Below are positions 38,961 to 53,132 of a stretch of 64,000 nucleotides of DNA, piece by piece. The DNA comes from Triglochin maritima (taxonomy: Eukaryota; Streptophyta; Magnoliopsida; Alismatales; Juncaginaceae). The stretch's first letter is position 1. Each line of letters opens with the position of its first letter. Location of the stretch: positions 41,119,254 to 41,183,253 of the forward strand of contig OY821781.1 of assembly GCA_963682175.1 (NCBI GenBank). Reading direction: 5' to 3'. The position numbers and the translations under genes were made by a program. Below the pieces are notes generated by a model. The model had not been told where the DNA came from. It saw only the letters and a list, made by a program, of their open reading frames with translations, and did no database searches.

Positions 38961-40012
38961 AACCTGAAACGACAAGGGTACTATCCACGACAGTGTTGGA
39001 GTCATTGACCTCCTCAGCCCAGACGGTGAAGACTCGCCCCGCTCTCCTGGCCTGGCCATGCGGAACAACGGACCTGCTGCCTCCGCTCCTCCCTGAGATC
39101 AGTGGTCCTGGCCTCCTGCTCGTCTCGCCTTGCCTGCTCGGGCACTCCCAAATAAAATGGCCCATCTGACCGCATCCCAAGCATGCACCTGTACGTCGGG
39201 AGCACTCGTGACCCGGATGAGATCTCCCGCAAGTACTGCACGCCCGAGACTGGCGTGCTCCCCCTCCATCAACCTGGGGCCTCTTGCCCGGGTTCCCAGT
39301 GGAACATCCAACTGCACGTCCTCCCGTGCTCTGTGGCGGCTTCCGCGCTTCCTGGTAATGCTCCTGATAGTCCTGATAGATGATGGTCGCAAACTTCATC
39401 GCATCCGTCAGGGTCTGCGGCATGCTGGTAATCATACGCGACTTGAGCTGCTTCCTCAACCCCTTGATGAACTTTTGCGCACGCTGCTCGGGTGTAACAA
39501 AAGTCTCAGAACAATAACACTCCAAGGCGTTAAACCTGCCGATGTAGCTAGCTAAAGACATCTTCTTCAGCTCAAGGGCCAAGAACTCCTCCTTTTCCTG
39601 TCTCTGACGTGCCGCGGAAAGACCTGCTGGTTAAACTCCTCAAGGAATTCCTCCCAGCTCACGTTATCTCTGTCACAAACACCACTGCAGATGTGGTCCT
39701 CCACCAGAGTGCTGCCACACCATCCAGCACATAGGTGGCCAGGTCCACCATCCGCTCCGGTACACAACCAATCGCCCGGAAAATCCTCTGGATCTTAAAG
39801 ACCCAGTCCTCTACAACCTCTGGGTTACTCCTGCCATCAAAACTAGGCGGGTGCTGCCTCATGAAGTGATCATGCTCTGCACCTGTCCCTATCTGCTCTG
39901 ACCTTGCCGCCTGACGCTCCAGGAATTCGCCCAACCTATCCCAGGTAGCGCCCTCAGTGGCATCACTGGCACTGCGCTCATTCGCGGCGTTCCTCACACG
40001 TCATGGAGGCAT
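38961..40012 (-). pseudogene. Gag with zinc knuckle (Tekay-like), disrupted
   Basis: Likely start ATG at 40012-40010 (MPP), with codon 4 a TGA where CGA is expected, then RNAANERSASD. The capsid region contains HPPSFDGRSNPEVVEDWV, WEEFLEEFNQQVFP and SLASYIGRFNALE, spread over three frames (shifts near 39665 and 39600). A CCHC zinc knuckle CLGCGQMGHFIWEC lies near 39143-39184, preceded by a second Cys/His cluster CSTCGRSHPGHEC. Gag forms the particle shell and binds the element RNA. Confidence 0.87.
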
Positions 40013-40125
40013 TTGGCACAAGAAAAAAATTCAAGATCAGCCATGAATGCATGCTAAATGCAAAGTGCAACCTAACACTACTACATTGGGGTGATTTCTT
40101 TGGGAGTCACACATAGGAACCGACC

Positions 40126-40137
40126 GCTCTGATACCA
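40126..40137 (-). promoter_or_regulatory. Primer binding site for initiator tRNA-Met
   Basis: TGGTATCAGAGC on the minus strand, three bases after the LTR end TGTTACA. This is the standard plant retrotransposon PBS complementary to the 3' end of tRNA-iMet. Confidence 0.9.
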
Positions 40138-40140
40138 AGT

Positions 40141-40384
40141 TGTAACATCCCGAAACTGCAGAAAACTTGAAATTTTAAACAATAAAGAGATCTCAAGATA
40201 ACGACAACCAAACAGGAATGTTACTCATATAAATCAACAGTCGGTGCACCAAAATACAACAGATTTCGTCAAAAGACATGATTACATCACTACAACAAAT
40301 GAAAACAGGTAATCATGACGACCTCGAAGAGTCCGAAGAGCATCCTGACCCCAAAATGTGTGCGCCACCTGTCACCGCTCGCTG
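40141..40384 (-). repeat. Right LTR remnant of the Tekay-like element (3' end only)
   Basis: On the minus strand this 244-bp piece ends GTTTCGGGATGTTACA beside the PBS, so it is the 3' part of the 5' LTR. Its other end abuts satellite at 40385. I see no overlap with the left LTR remnant 34340-35563, which has the LTR start but not its end. Confidence 0.72.
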
Positions 40385-43300
40385 ATTTGACAAAAATACT
40401 TAGCTACTAAAATTCTTACAATTTCTTTATTTTTTTGAGCGTTCGGATGAGAGAAACAAATATTAAAAGATGAAAATGTTAATCATATGCTTGTCGGAGA
40501 AAGATATTTAGATTGTTTTCATTTTTGATAAATCCAAAGGCTATATATATCTCACGAATTTTTGAAAAACACCCAGCTACTAAAATTCCTACTATTTCTT
40601 TATTTTTCAAGCGTTCATGTGATACAAACGAATATTGAAAGATGAAAATGTTAAACATTTGCTTGTCAGAGAGAGATATTTAGATATTTTTCTATTTTGA
40701 TAAATCCAAAGGCTATAACTCACGAAATTTGTCAAAAAAGACTTAGTTACTAAAATTCTAACTATTTCTTTATTTTTTGAGTGTTCAGAAGATACAAACT
40801 AATATTAGAAGATGAAAATGCTAAACATATGCTTGTTGAGAGAGATATTTAGAATTTTCATTTTTGATAAAATCCAAAGGCTATAGCTCACGAAATTTGA
40901 CAAAAAGACTTAGTTGCTAAAATTCTAACAATTTCTTTAGTTGTCGAGCATTCTGAAGATACAAACGAATATTTTAAGATAAAAATATTAAACATATGCT
41001 TGTCGGAGAAAGATATTTAGATTGTTTTCATTTTTGATAAGATCCAAAGGCTAATATAGCTCACGAAATTTGACAAAAAGAGTTAGCTACTAAAATTCTT
41101 ACTATTTCATTATTTTTGGAGCGTTATGACGAAACAAACAAATATTAGAAGACGAGAATGTTAACCATATGCTGGTCGACGGAGATACTAAGAATTTTTC
41201 ATTTTTGATAAAATCGAAAGGCTATAGCTAGCAAAATTTGACGAAAACACACAGTTATTAAAATTCATACTTTTTATTTTATTTTTAGAGCGTTCTGATG
41301 AAAGAAACGAATATCAAAAGATAAAAATATTAAGCACATGCTTTTCGACGAAGATACTTAGAATTTTTATTTTATATAAAATCCAAAGGCTATGATAGCA
41401 AACAAAATTTGTCAAAAACACTCGGTTATTAATTTTCTTAATATTTCATTATTTTTCGTGCATTCTGATGACACAAACGAATATTATAAGAAGAAAATGT
41501 TAAACATGTGCTTGTCGGCAGAGATACTAAGAATTTTCATTTTTGATGAAATTCAAAAACTATATAGCTCACGAAATTTGACAAAAACACCAAGTTATTA
41601 AAATTCTTGCTATTTTGTTTTATTTTTCGAGTGTTTGGATGACACAAACGAATATTATCAGATGAAAATGTTAAACATACGCTTGTCGAATAAAGATATT
41701 TAGATTCCTTTCATTTTTTGTAAAATCTAAAGGCTATATAGATAACAAAATTTGACAAAAACTATCAACTACTAAAATTCTTACTATTTCTTTATTTTTT
41801 GAGCGTTCGGATGACCGAAACGAATAGTAGAAGATGAAAATGTTAAACATATGGTTGTCGGAGAAAGATATTTAGATTGTTTTTATATTTGATAAATCCA
41901 AAGGTTATAGCTCACGAATTTGGAAAAAACGCTCAGTTATTAAAAAAATTACTAATTTTTATTTTTCAAGGGTTCAGATGATACAAACGAATATTATAAG
42001 ATGAAAATGTTAAACAAAACTTGTCGGAGAGAGATATTTAGATTGTTTTCCTTTTTGATAAAATCTGAAAACTATAGCTATTCAAATTTGACAAAAAGAC
42101 TTAGCTACTAAAATTCTTACTATTTCTTTATTTTTTGAGCGTTCGGATGATAGAAACGAATATTATAAGATGTAAATATTAGACATATGATTGTAGGAGA
42201 AATATATTTAGATTGTTTTCATTTTTGATAAATCCAAAGGCTATAAGCTCACGAAATTTTACAAAAACACTCAGTTGCTAAAACTCTTACTATTTTTTTT
42301 TATTTCTCGAGCGTTCTAGTGATACAAATAAATATTAAAAGATGAAAATGTTACACATATGCTTGTCAGAGAGAGATATTTAGATAACTTTCATTTTTGA
42401 TAAATCCAAAGCTATAACCAACGAAATTTGACAAAAAAACTGAGTTACTAAAATACTAACTATTTCTTTATTTTTCGAGCGTTCTGACGAAACAAACAAA
42501 TATTAGAAGATGAGAATGTTAAACATTTGCCGGTCGAGAGAGAAATTTAAAATTTTCATGTTTGATAAAATCCAATGGCTATAGCTCACAAAATTTGACA
42601 AATAGACTTAGTTACAGAAATTCTAGCGATTTCTTTATTTTTGGAGCATTCTGTATATACAAACAAATATTTCAAGATAAAAATGTTAAACAGATGCTTG
42701 TCGGAGAAATATATTTAGATTGTTTTCATTTCTTATAAAATTCAAATGCTATAGCTCACGAAATTTGACAAAAAGACTTAGCTACTAAAATTCTTACTAT
42801 TTCATTATTTTTCGGGCGTTATGACGAAACAAACAAATATTAGAAGACAAGAATGTTAAACATATGCTGGTGGATAGAGATATTATCATTTTTGATAAAA
42901 TTCAAAAGCTATAGCTAACGAAATTCGACGAAAACACTCAGTTATTAAAATTCTTACTACTTTTCAATTTTTCGAGCGTTCAGATGTCACAAACGAATAT
43001 TATAAGATGAAAATATTAGACATATGCTTGTCGGAGAAAGATATTTAGATTATTTTAATTTTTGATAAAATCCAAAGGCTATATAGCTAACAAAATTTGA
43101 CAAAAAACTGTCGGTTACGAAAGTTCTAATTATCTCTTTAGTTTTCAAGTGTTCTGATGATGCAAACGAATATTACAAGATGAAAAATGCTTAACATATG
43201 TTTGTCGACAGAGATACTAAGAATTTTTATTTTTGATAAAATTCAAAGGCTATATAGCTAACAGAATTTGATAAAAACACTCAGTTATCAAAAATTCTTA

Positions 43301-46300
43301 CTATTTCTTTATTTTTTGAGCATTTGAACAAAACAAACAAATATTAGAAGATGAAAATGATAAACATATGCTTCTTGACAGAGATACTTAGAATTTTCAT
43401 TTTTTATAAAATCCATATGCTATAACTCACAAAATTTGACAAAAAGACTTAGCTACTAAAATTCTTACTATTTCTTTATTTTTTGAGCGTTCAAATGACA
43501 TAAACAAATATTATAAGATGAAAATGTTAATCATATGCTTGTAGGAGAAAGATATTTAGATTGTTTTCATTTTTGATAAATCCAAAGACTATAGCTCACG
43601 AAATTTTACAAAAACACTAAGTTACTAAAATTCTTATTCTTTCTTTATTTTTTGAGCGTTCTGGTGATACAAACGAATATTAAAAGATGAAAATGTTAAA
43701 CATGTGATTGTCCGAGAGAGATATATAGATAATTTTCATTTTTGAGAAATCCAAATGCTATAACTCACGAAATTTGACAAAAAAGACTTAGTTACTAAAA
43801 TTCTAACTATTTCTCTATTTTTCGAGCGTTCTGACGAAACAAATAAATATTAGAAGATGAGAATGTTAAACATATGCTTGTCGAGAGAGATATTTAGAAT
43901 TTTCATTTTTTTATAAAATCCAATGGATATAACTCATGACATTTGGCAAAAAGACTTAGTTACTAAAATTCTAACGATTTCTTTACTTTCGAGCATTCTG
44001 AAGATACAAACGAATATTTTAAGATAAAAATGTTAACATATGCTTGTCGGAGAAAGATATTTAGATTGTTTTCATTTTTGATAAAATCCAAAGACTATAG
44101 CTCACAAAATTTGACAAAAAGACTTAGCTACTAAAATTCTTACTATTTCATTATTTTTCGAGCGTTATGACAAAACAAACAAATATTAGAAGAAGTGAAT
44201 GTTAAACTTATGCTGATCGACAGAGATACTCTGAATTTTTCATTTTTGATAAAATCCAAAGACTATAGCTAACGAAATTGGACGAAAACACTCAGTTATT
44301 AAAATTCTTACTCTTTTTTTATTTTTTGAGCGTTCTGATGATTCAAACAATATTAAAAGATGAAAATGGTAAACACATGTTTTTTTGACAAAGATACTTA
44401 GAATTTTTATTTTTTATAAAATCCAAAGGCTATGATAGCACACGAAATCTGTCAAAAACACTCAGTTATTAAATTTCTAAATATTTCATTATTTTTCGTG
44501 CGTTCTGATGATACAAACGAATATTATAACAAGAAAATGTTAAAAATATGTTTGTCAGCCGAGATACTAAGAATTTTCATTTGTGATAAAATCCAAAAGC
44601 TATATAGCTCACGAACTTTGACAAAACACCCAGTTATTAAAATTCTTGCTATTTGCTTTTATTTTTCGAGCGTTAGGATGACACAAACGAATATTATAAG
44701 ATGAAAATGTTAAACATATGCTTGTCGGATAAAAATATTAAGATTGTTTTCATGTTTTGTGAAATCCAAAGACTATAGTTTACGAAATATGACAAAAACA
44801 CTCAATTATTAAAATTCTTACAATTTTTTTTATTTTTCGAGCATTCAGATGACAGAATCAAATATTATAAAGATGAAAATGTCAAACATATTCTTGTCGG
44901 AGAGAGATATTTAGATTTTTTTCCATTTTTGATAAAATCCAAAGTTTATAGCTCATGAAATTTGAATAAACCAGTCAGTTTTTAAATTTCTTACTATCTT
45001 TTTTTATGTTTCGAGCATTCGGATGATAGAAATGAATATTATAAGATGAAAATATCAAACATATGCTTATCGGAGAGAGATATTTAGATTGTTTTTATTT
45101 TTTGTAAAGTCCAAACAATATAGCTTACGAAATTTGACAAAAATACTCTGTTATTAAATTTGTTACTATCTTTTCTTATTTTTCGAGCGTTCGGAAGACA
45201 CAAACAGATATTATAAAATGAAAATGTTAAATATATGCTTGTTGGAGAAAGATATTTAGATTGTTTTCATATTTTCTAAATCCAAAGTCTATAACTCACG
45301 AAATTAACCAAAAACACTCAGTTATTAAAATTCTTACTATTTCTTTATTTTTCGAGCGTTCTGCTGATACAAACGAATATTATAAGATGAAAGTGTTAAA
45401 CATATGCTTGTCGGAGAGAGATATTTAGATTTGTTTTCATTTTAGATAAAATCCAAAGGTTATAGCTCACGAAATTTGACAAAAGACTTAGTCACTAAAA
45501 TTCTTACTATTTCTTTATGTTTCGAGCATTCAGATGACAGAAACAAATATAATAAGAATAAAATGTTAAACATTTGTTTGTCAGAGAGAGAGATAGTTAG
45601 AATGTTTTCATTTTTGATAATATCCAAATGTTATAGCTCACGGAATTTGACAAAAACACTCGGTTACGAAAATTCTTACTATTTTCATTAATTTTCAAGG
45701 GTTCTGACGATACAAACGAATATTATAAGATGAAAATATTAGACATATGCTTGTCGGAGAAAGATATTAAGATTATTTTCATTTTTGATAAAATCCAAAG
45801 GCTATAACTCACGAAATTTGACAAAAAACTGAGTCACTAAAATTCTTAGTATTTCATTATTTTTTGAGCGTTCGGATGACAGAAACAAATATTATAAGAT
45901 GAAAATGTTAACATATGCTGGTCGGAGTGAGATAATTAGATTGTTTCCATTTTTTAAAAATCCAAAGTTTATAGCTCATGAAATTTGAATAAGACAGTCA
46001 TGTATTAAATTTCTTACTATCTTTTTTTATGTTTCGAGCGTTTGGAGGACATAAATGAATATTATAAGATGAAAATATTAAACATATGTTTATCAGAGAG
46101 AGATATTTAGATAATTATTATTTTTGATAAAATCGAAAGCTATAGATAACGAAATTTGACAAAAACACTCCGTTATTAAAATTCTTACTATTTTTTTATT
46201 TTTCAAGGGTTCTGATGAGTCAAACGAATATTATAAGATGAAAATGTTAAACAAATACTTGTCGGAGAAAGATATTTAGATTGTTTTTATTTTTGAAAAA

Positions 46301-49300
46301 TCCAAATGTTATAGCTACCGAAATTTGACAAAAAGAATTAACTACTAAAATTCTTACTATTCCATTATTTTTTGAGCGTTCGGATGACAGAAACAAATAA
46401 TATAAGATGTAAATGTTAACCATATGCTTGTAGGGGAAAGATGTTTAGATTGTTTTCATTTTTGATAAATCCAAAGCCTATAACTCACGAAACTAAACAA
46501 AATCACTCAGTTATTAATTTTTTTTACTATTTCTTTATTTTTCGAGCGTTCTATTGATACAAACGAATATTATAAGATGAAAGTGTTAAACGTATGCTTG
46601 TCGGAGAGAGATATTTTGATTGTTTTCATTTTTGATAAAATCCAACGGCTATAGCTCACGAAATTTGACAAAAACACTCAGATATTAAAATTCTAACTAT
46701 TTCTTTATTTTTTGAGTGTTCAGAAGATACAAACGAATGTTGTAGATGAATATTAGACATATGCTTGTCGGAGAAAGATATTTAGATTATTTTCATTTTT
46801 GATAAAATGCAAAGGCTATATAGATAACGAAATTTGACAAAAACTCTCAGTTACTAAAATTGTTACAATTTTTTTATTTTTCGAGCGTTCGGATGACAGA
46901 AACGAATATTAGAAGATGAAAATGTTAAACATGTGCTTGTCGGAGAAATATATTTATATTGTTTTTATTTTTTGATAAATCAAAAGGTTATAGCTCACGA
47001 ATTTTAACAAAAACACCGAGTTATTAAAATTCTTACTATTTTTTTATTTTTCAAGGGTTCAGATGACACAAACGAATATTATATGATGAATATGTTAAAC
47101 AAATACTTGTCAGAGAGAGATATTTAGATTGTTTTCGTTTTTGTTAAAATCCAAAAGCTATAACTACCGAAATTTGACAAAAAAGACTTAGCTACTAAAA
47201 TTCTTACTATTTCTTTATTTTTGAGCGTTCAGATGACCGAAACGAATATTATAAGACGAAAATATTAGACATATGATTGTAGGAGAAAGATATTTAGATT
47301 GTTTTCATTTTTGATAAATCCAAAGGCTATAACTCACGAAATTTGACAAAAAGACTTAGTTACTAAAATTCTAACTATTTCTTTATTTTTCGAACATTCT
47401 GACGAAACAAACAAATATTAGAAGATGAGAATTTTAAACATACTTGGGTCGAGAGAGAAATTTAGAATTTTCAAGTTTGATAAAATCCAAATGCTATAGC
47501 TCATGAAATTTGACAAAAAGAGTTCGTTACTAAAATTCTAACGATTTCGTTATTTTTCTAGCATTCTGAAGATACAAACGAATAGTTTCATTTTTGATAA
47601 AATCCAAAGGCTATAGCTAACGAAATTTCACGAAAACACTCAGTCATTAAAATTCTTACTATTTTTTTATTTTTCAAGCATTCGGATGAGAAAAACGAAT
47701 ATTATTAGATGAAAATGTTAAACATATGCTTGTCAGATAAAGATATTTAGATTGTTTTCATTTTTTGTAAAATCTAAAGGCTATAGTTTACGAAATATGA
47801 CAAAAACACTCAGTTATTAAAATTCTTACTATTTTTTTATTTTTTGAGTATTCAGATGACAGAATCAAATATTATAAGATGAAAATGTTAAACATATTCT
47901 TGTCGGGGAGAGATATTTAGATTGTTTCCATTTTTGATAAAAACCAAAGTTTATAACTCATGAAATTTGAATAAAACAGTCAGTTATTAAATTTCTTACT
48001 ATCTTTTTTTAATGTTTCGAGCGTTCGGAGGACAGAAATGAATATTATAAGATGAAAATGCTAATGATATGCTTGTAGGAGAAAGATATTTAGATTGTTT
48101 TCATTTTTGATAAATCCAAAGGCTATAACTCACGAAACTAAACAAAAAAACTCAGTTATTAATTTTTTTACTATTTCTTTATTTTTCGAGTGTTCTATTG
48201 ATACAAACGAATATCATAAGACGAAAGTGTTTAACATAGGCTTGTCAGAGAGAGATGTTTTGATTGTTTTCATTTTTGGAAAATCCAAAGGCTATAGCTC
48301 ACGAAATTTGACGAAAACACTCAGATATTAAAATTCTAACTATTTCTTTATTTTCGAGTGTTCAGAAGATACAAACGAATATTATAAGATGAAAATATTA
48401 GACATATGCTTGTCGGAGAAAGATATTTAGATTATTTTCAATTTTGATAAAATCCAAAGGCTATATAGCTAACAAAATTTGACAAAAACTCTCAGTTACT
48501 AAAATTCTTACTATTTCTTTATTTTTCGAGCGTTCGAACGACAGAAACGCATATTAGAAGATAAAAATGTTAAACATATGCTTGTCGGAGAAAGATATTT
48601 AGATTGTTTTTCTTTTTGATAAATCAAAAGGTTATAGCTCACGAATTTTGATAAAAACGTTGAATTATTAAAATTCTTACTATTTTTTATTTTTCAAGGG
48701 TTCATATGACACAAACGAATATTATAAGTCGAAAATGTTAAACAAATACTTGTCCAAGAGAGATATTTAGATTGTTTTCATTTTGACAAAATCCAAAAAC
48801 TATAGCTACCGAAATTTGACAAAAAGACTTTGCTTCTAAAATTCTTACTATTTCTTTATTTTTTGAGCGTCCGGTTGACAGGAACGGATATTATAAGATG
48901 AAAATATTAGACATATGATTGCTGGAGAAAGATATTTAGATTGTTTTCATTTTTGATAAATCCAAAGGCTATAACTCACGAAATTTGTCAAAAAACTCAG
49001 TTACTAAAATTCTAACCATTTCTTTATTTTTCAAACGTTCTAACGAAACAAACAAATATTTGAAGATGAGAATGATAAACATATGCTAGTCGAGAGAGAA
49101 ATTTAGAATTTTCATGTTTGATAAAATCCAAAGGCTATAGCTCACGAAATTTGAAAAAAAGACTTAGTTACTAAAATTCTAACGATTTCATTATTTTTCT
49201 AGCATTCTGAACATACAAACGAATATTTTAAGATACAATTGTTAAACATATGCTGGTCGACAAAGATTCTAAGAATTTTGATAAAATCCAAAGACTATAG

Positions 49301-52136
49301 CTAACGAAATTTCACGAAAACACTTTGTTTTTAAAATTCTTACTATTTTTTTTATTTTTTGAGCGTTTAGATGAGACAAACGATTATTATAAGATGAAAA
49401 TGTTAAACATATGCTTGTCGGATAAAGATATTTAGATTGTTTTCATTTTTTGTAAAATCCAAAGGCTATAGTTTAGGAAGTATGACAAAAACACTTAGTT
49501 ATTAAAATTCTTACTATTTTTTTTTATTTTTCGATCATTCACATGACAGAATCAAAAATTATAAGATGAAAATGTTAAACATATTCTTTTCGGAGGGAGA
49601 TATTTTGATTGTTTCCATTTTTTATAAAATCCAAAGTTTATAGCTCATGAAATTTGAATAAAACAGTCAGTTATTAAAAAAATTACTATATTTTTTTACG
49701 TTTCGAGCGTTCGGAGGACATAAATGAATATTATAAGATTAAAATGTCAAACATATGCTTGTCGGAGAGAGATATTTAGATTGTTTTTATTTTTTGTAAA
49801 ATCCAAACACTATAGCTTACGAAATTTGACAAAAATACTCCGTTATTAAATTTGTTAATATCTTTTTTTTATTTTCCGAACTTTCGGAAGACAAACGGAT
49901 ATTATAAGATGAAAACATTAAATATATACTTGTCGGAGAAAGATATTTAGATTGTTTTCATTTTTTTCTAAATCCAAAGGCTATAACTAACAAAATTAAA
50001 CAAAAAACTCAGTTATTAAAATTCTTACTATTTCTTTATTATTCGAGCGTTCTGCTGATACAAACGAATATTATTAGATGAAAGTGTTAAACATATGCTT
50101 GTCAGAGAGAGATATTTAGATTGTTTTCATTTTTGATAAAATCCGAAGTCTATAGCTCAAGAAATTTGACATAAGAATTAGTTACTAAAGTTCTTACTAT
50201 TTCTTTATGTTTCGATCATTCGGATGATAGAAACACATATAATAAGAAGAAAATGTTAAACATTTGCTTGTCGGAGTGAGATAGTTAGATTGTTTTCATT
50301 TTCTATAAAATCCAAATGTTTTTGCTTAGGGAATTTGACAAAAACACTCAGTAACGAAAATTCTTACTATTTTCTTTAATTTTCAAGGGTTCTGATGATA
50401 CAAACGAATATTATAATATGAAAATGTTAAAAAATGCTTGTCGGAGAGAGATATTTAGATAATTTTCATTTTTGATAAATCCAAAGGCTATAACTCACGA
50501 AATTTAACAAAAAGACTGAGTCACTAAAATTATTAGTATTTCATTATTATTTGAGCGTTCGGATGACAGAAACAAATATTATAAGATGAAAATGTTAAAC
50601 ATATGCTTGTCGGAGAGAGATATTTTACTTGTTTTCATTTTTGATAAAATCCAAAGGTTATACCTCACGAATTTTGACAAAAACACTCAGTTACTGAAAT
50701 TCTTACTATTTCTATATTTTTCGAGCATTTTGGTGATACCAACGAATATTATAAAATGAAAATGATAAAAATATGCTTGTCAGAGAGAGATATTTAGATA
50801 ATTTTTATTTTTTATAAAATTCAAAGCTATAGATAACGAAATTTGACAAAAACACCCAGTTATTAAAATTCTTACTATTTTTTATTTTTCAAGGGTTCTG
50901 ATGAGACAAACGAATATTATAAGATGAAAATGTTAAACAAATACTTGTCGGAGAGAGATATTTAGATTGTTTCCATTTTTGATAAAATCCAAATGCTATA
51001 GCTGCCGAAATTTGACAAAAAGAATTAACTACTAAAATTCTTACTATTTCATTATTTTTTGAGCGTTCGGATGACAGAAACAAATATTATAAGATGAAAA
51101 TGTTAACCATATACTTGTAGGAGAAAGATATTTAGATTGTTTTCATTTTTGATAAATTCAAATGTTATAACTCACGAAACTAAACAAAAACACTCAGTTA
51201 TTAAATTTTTTACTCTCTATTTTTCGAGCATTCTACTGATACAAACGAATATTATAAGATGAAAGCGGTAAACATATGCTTGTCACGGACTTGATTGTTT
51301 TCATTTTTGATAAAATCCGAAGACTATAGCTCACGAAATTTGACAAAACACTCAGTTATTAAAATTCTATCTATTTCTTTATTTTTCAAGTGTTCAGAAG
51401 ATACAATCGAATATTATAAGATGAAAATATTAGACATATGCTTGTCGGAGAAAGATATTTAGAATATTTTATTTTTTAATAAAATTCAAAGGCTATATAG
51501 ATAACGAAATTTGACAAAAACTCTCAGTTACTAAAATTCTTACTATTTCTTTATTTTTTGAGAGTTCGGATGACACAAACGAATATTAGAAGATGAAAAT
51601 GTTAAAAATATGCTTGTCGGAGAAAGATATTTAGATTGTTTTTATTTTTGATAAAATCAAATGTTATAGCTAACGAATTTTGACAAAAAACGCCCAGTTA
51701 TTAAAATTCTTACTATTTTTTTATTTTTCAAGGGTTTAGATGACTCAAACGAATATAATAAGATGAAAATGTTAAAGAAATATTTGTCTGAGAGAGATAT
51801 TTAGATTGTTTTCATTTTGATAAAATCCAAAAGCTATACCTATTGAAATTTGACAAAAAGACTTAGCTACTAAAATTCTTACTATTTCTTTATTTTTTGA
51901 GCGTTCGGATGACCGAAACGAATATTATAAGATGTAATTATTAGACATGATTGTAGGCGAAAGATATTTGGATTGTTTTCATTTTTGATAAATCTAAAGG
52001 CTATAGCTCACGAAATTTTACAAAAACACTAAGTTACTAAAATGCTTACAATTTTTTTATTTTTCGAGCGTTCTGGGGATACACATGAATATTAAAAGAT
52101 GAAAATGTTAACCATATGCTTGTCAGGGAGAGATAT
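40385..52136. repeat. Satellite array, subfamily C with interspersed B-like monomers
   Basis: Same monomer and orientation, period about 168-170. C-type monomers carry GAGCGTTCGGATGACAGAAAC, AATATTATAAGATGAAAATG and CTTGTCGGAGAAAGATATTTA followed by GATTGTTTTCA. B-like monomers with AGAAGATGAGAATG are mixed in. About 70 monomers. Shortened monomers occur, for example at about 47580 and 51280. Near-copies of multi-monomer blocks exist, for example around 46440-46900 and 48070-48600. No genes. Confidence 0.93.
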
Positions 52137-52473
52137 TGATGCAGGATCTACTGGATATAATATGATGGAGGCAGTGATTAACAACCAAATCAGCAAGGAG
52201 CCGTTGGCTAGCAAACACATCAGCAAGGAAGGAAACTTCCAACCAGCCAGCAAAACGAACAAGGAAACTTGCCTCCAACAGCACATGTGAATCAACTTAT
52301 TTCCAATTAAGTTTATGGAAGGTTTCCTGATTTTTGTTTCATTTAAACAAGTATTTTCGTAGTCAATTATTTCCTTTACTGTTATTTGTTTTATTTTGAT
52401 GCAAATCAAAGGAGTTGCCTTGTTGGTTAACTTCCTAATTTCTATATGGAATAAAAGCTATAAGACCTGGTTG
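52137..52473 (+). repeat. 5' LTR of the CRM/Reina-like element, truncated by a copia LTR
   Basis: Matches 59372-59706 up to TATAAGACCTGG and then switches to unrelated sequence beginning TTGTGTTGG. About 150 bases of the LTR and the PBS are gone. Confidence 0.88.
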
Positions 52474-53132
52474 TGTTGGAGGACGGGAGGAGGACGGGGA
52501 GCTACTGATCAACCCACCACAGGAGATTACCCGTCTCCTGGGCTACAGGGACTGCTGATTGGCGGTCCCCAACCGCCAATTGGCGGTCTAAAAGGCGCGC
52601 CTCGTGTGCTGCCTTAGACCACCCTGATCACCATTCATTTTGCCTTCTTTTGATTCCACTAGATCCATTCTTGATCTATGTTACTGGGGGGCACGAAGGA
52701 AAGAAGGTGGCTCTCTACTCACAAAGCAAAAAAACCGATTTTGCAATGCACAATCTTCTTCTTCTTTCTACTCACATACTCACTCTTTTCTCACACAATT
52801 TCGTGGCTCAACTTCTAATGCTTGATATATGTTGTTGTTGTGTTACAAATGGTGAATTCTAGTGCTTTATATAGGAACTTACATGACCCTACAACTTCCA
52901 AACATAAAGACTACATAAACATGATCATTGAAGATCATTACACCCTCTACTTAAATTGCATACATAATTAGGACGAAAATTACTCAAAAAATGAAAAGAC
53001 TCTTGTCTCTTCCACTCCCTCAACCTTTTGTCTTCTCATGTGTTGACTCATCTCCTCCTTGATGTGTCATCAAGCACTGATGATGTGGCGGGTGACTAGG
53101 ACGCCACATAGGATTAAGTTCAATTCTCAATA
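52474..53132 (-). repeat. 3' LTR of a nested copia element
   Basis: On the minus strand it begins TATTGAGAATTG after a purine tract (AAGGAGGAG) and ends CCTCCAACA against the gypsy 5' LTR. TGTTG...CAACA ends are usual for copia; here the start is TATTG, perhaps mutated. A TATA box TATATAAAGC is at 52864-52873. The downstream part (52490-52640) is GC-rich, with a TTGGCGG/CCGCCAA inverted repeat. Confidence 0.65.

Larger units (their letters stand above)
34340..40384 (-). mobile_element. Tekay-like Ty3/gypsy chromovirus, decayed, with two partial LTRs
   Basis: Minus-strand order from 40384 down: partial LTR, PBS, gag with zinc knuckle, protease, reverse transcriptase, RNase H, integrase with chromodomain-like tail, polypurine tract, partial LTR. 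Every gene has stops or frameshifts. The chromodomain-like C-terminus and the tRNA-iMet PBS suit the Tekay lineage. No 5-bp target duplication is visible: the left flank ends in a B-type monomer at AAAATCAAAATGC and the right flank resumes at ATTTGACAAAAA, with about 13 monomer bases missing. Confidence 0.85.

Noticed and set aside
34340..40384. A full-length LTR retrotransposon with two matching LTRs
   Set aside because: The two LTR pieces share no visible sequence; each contains a different end of the LTR.
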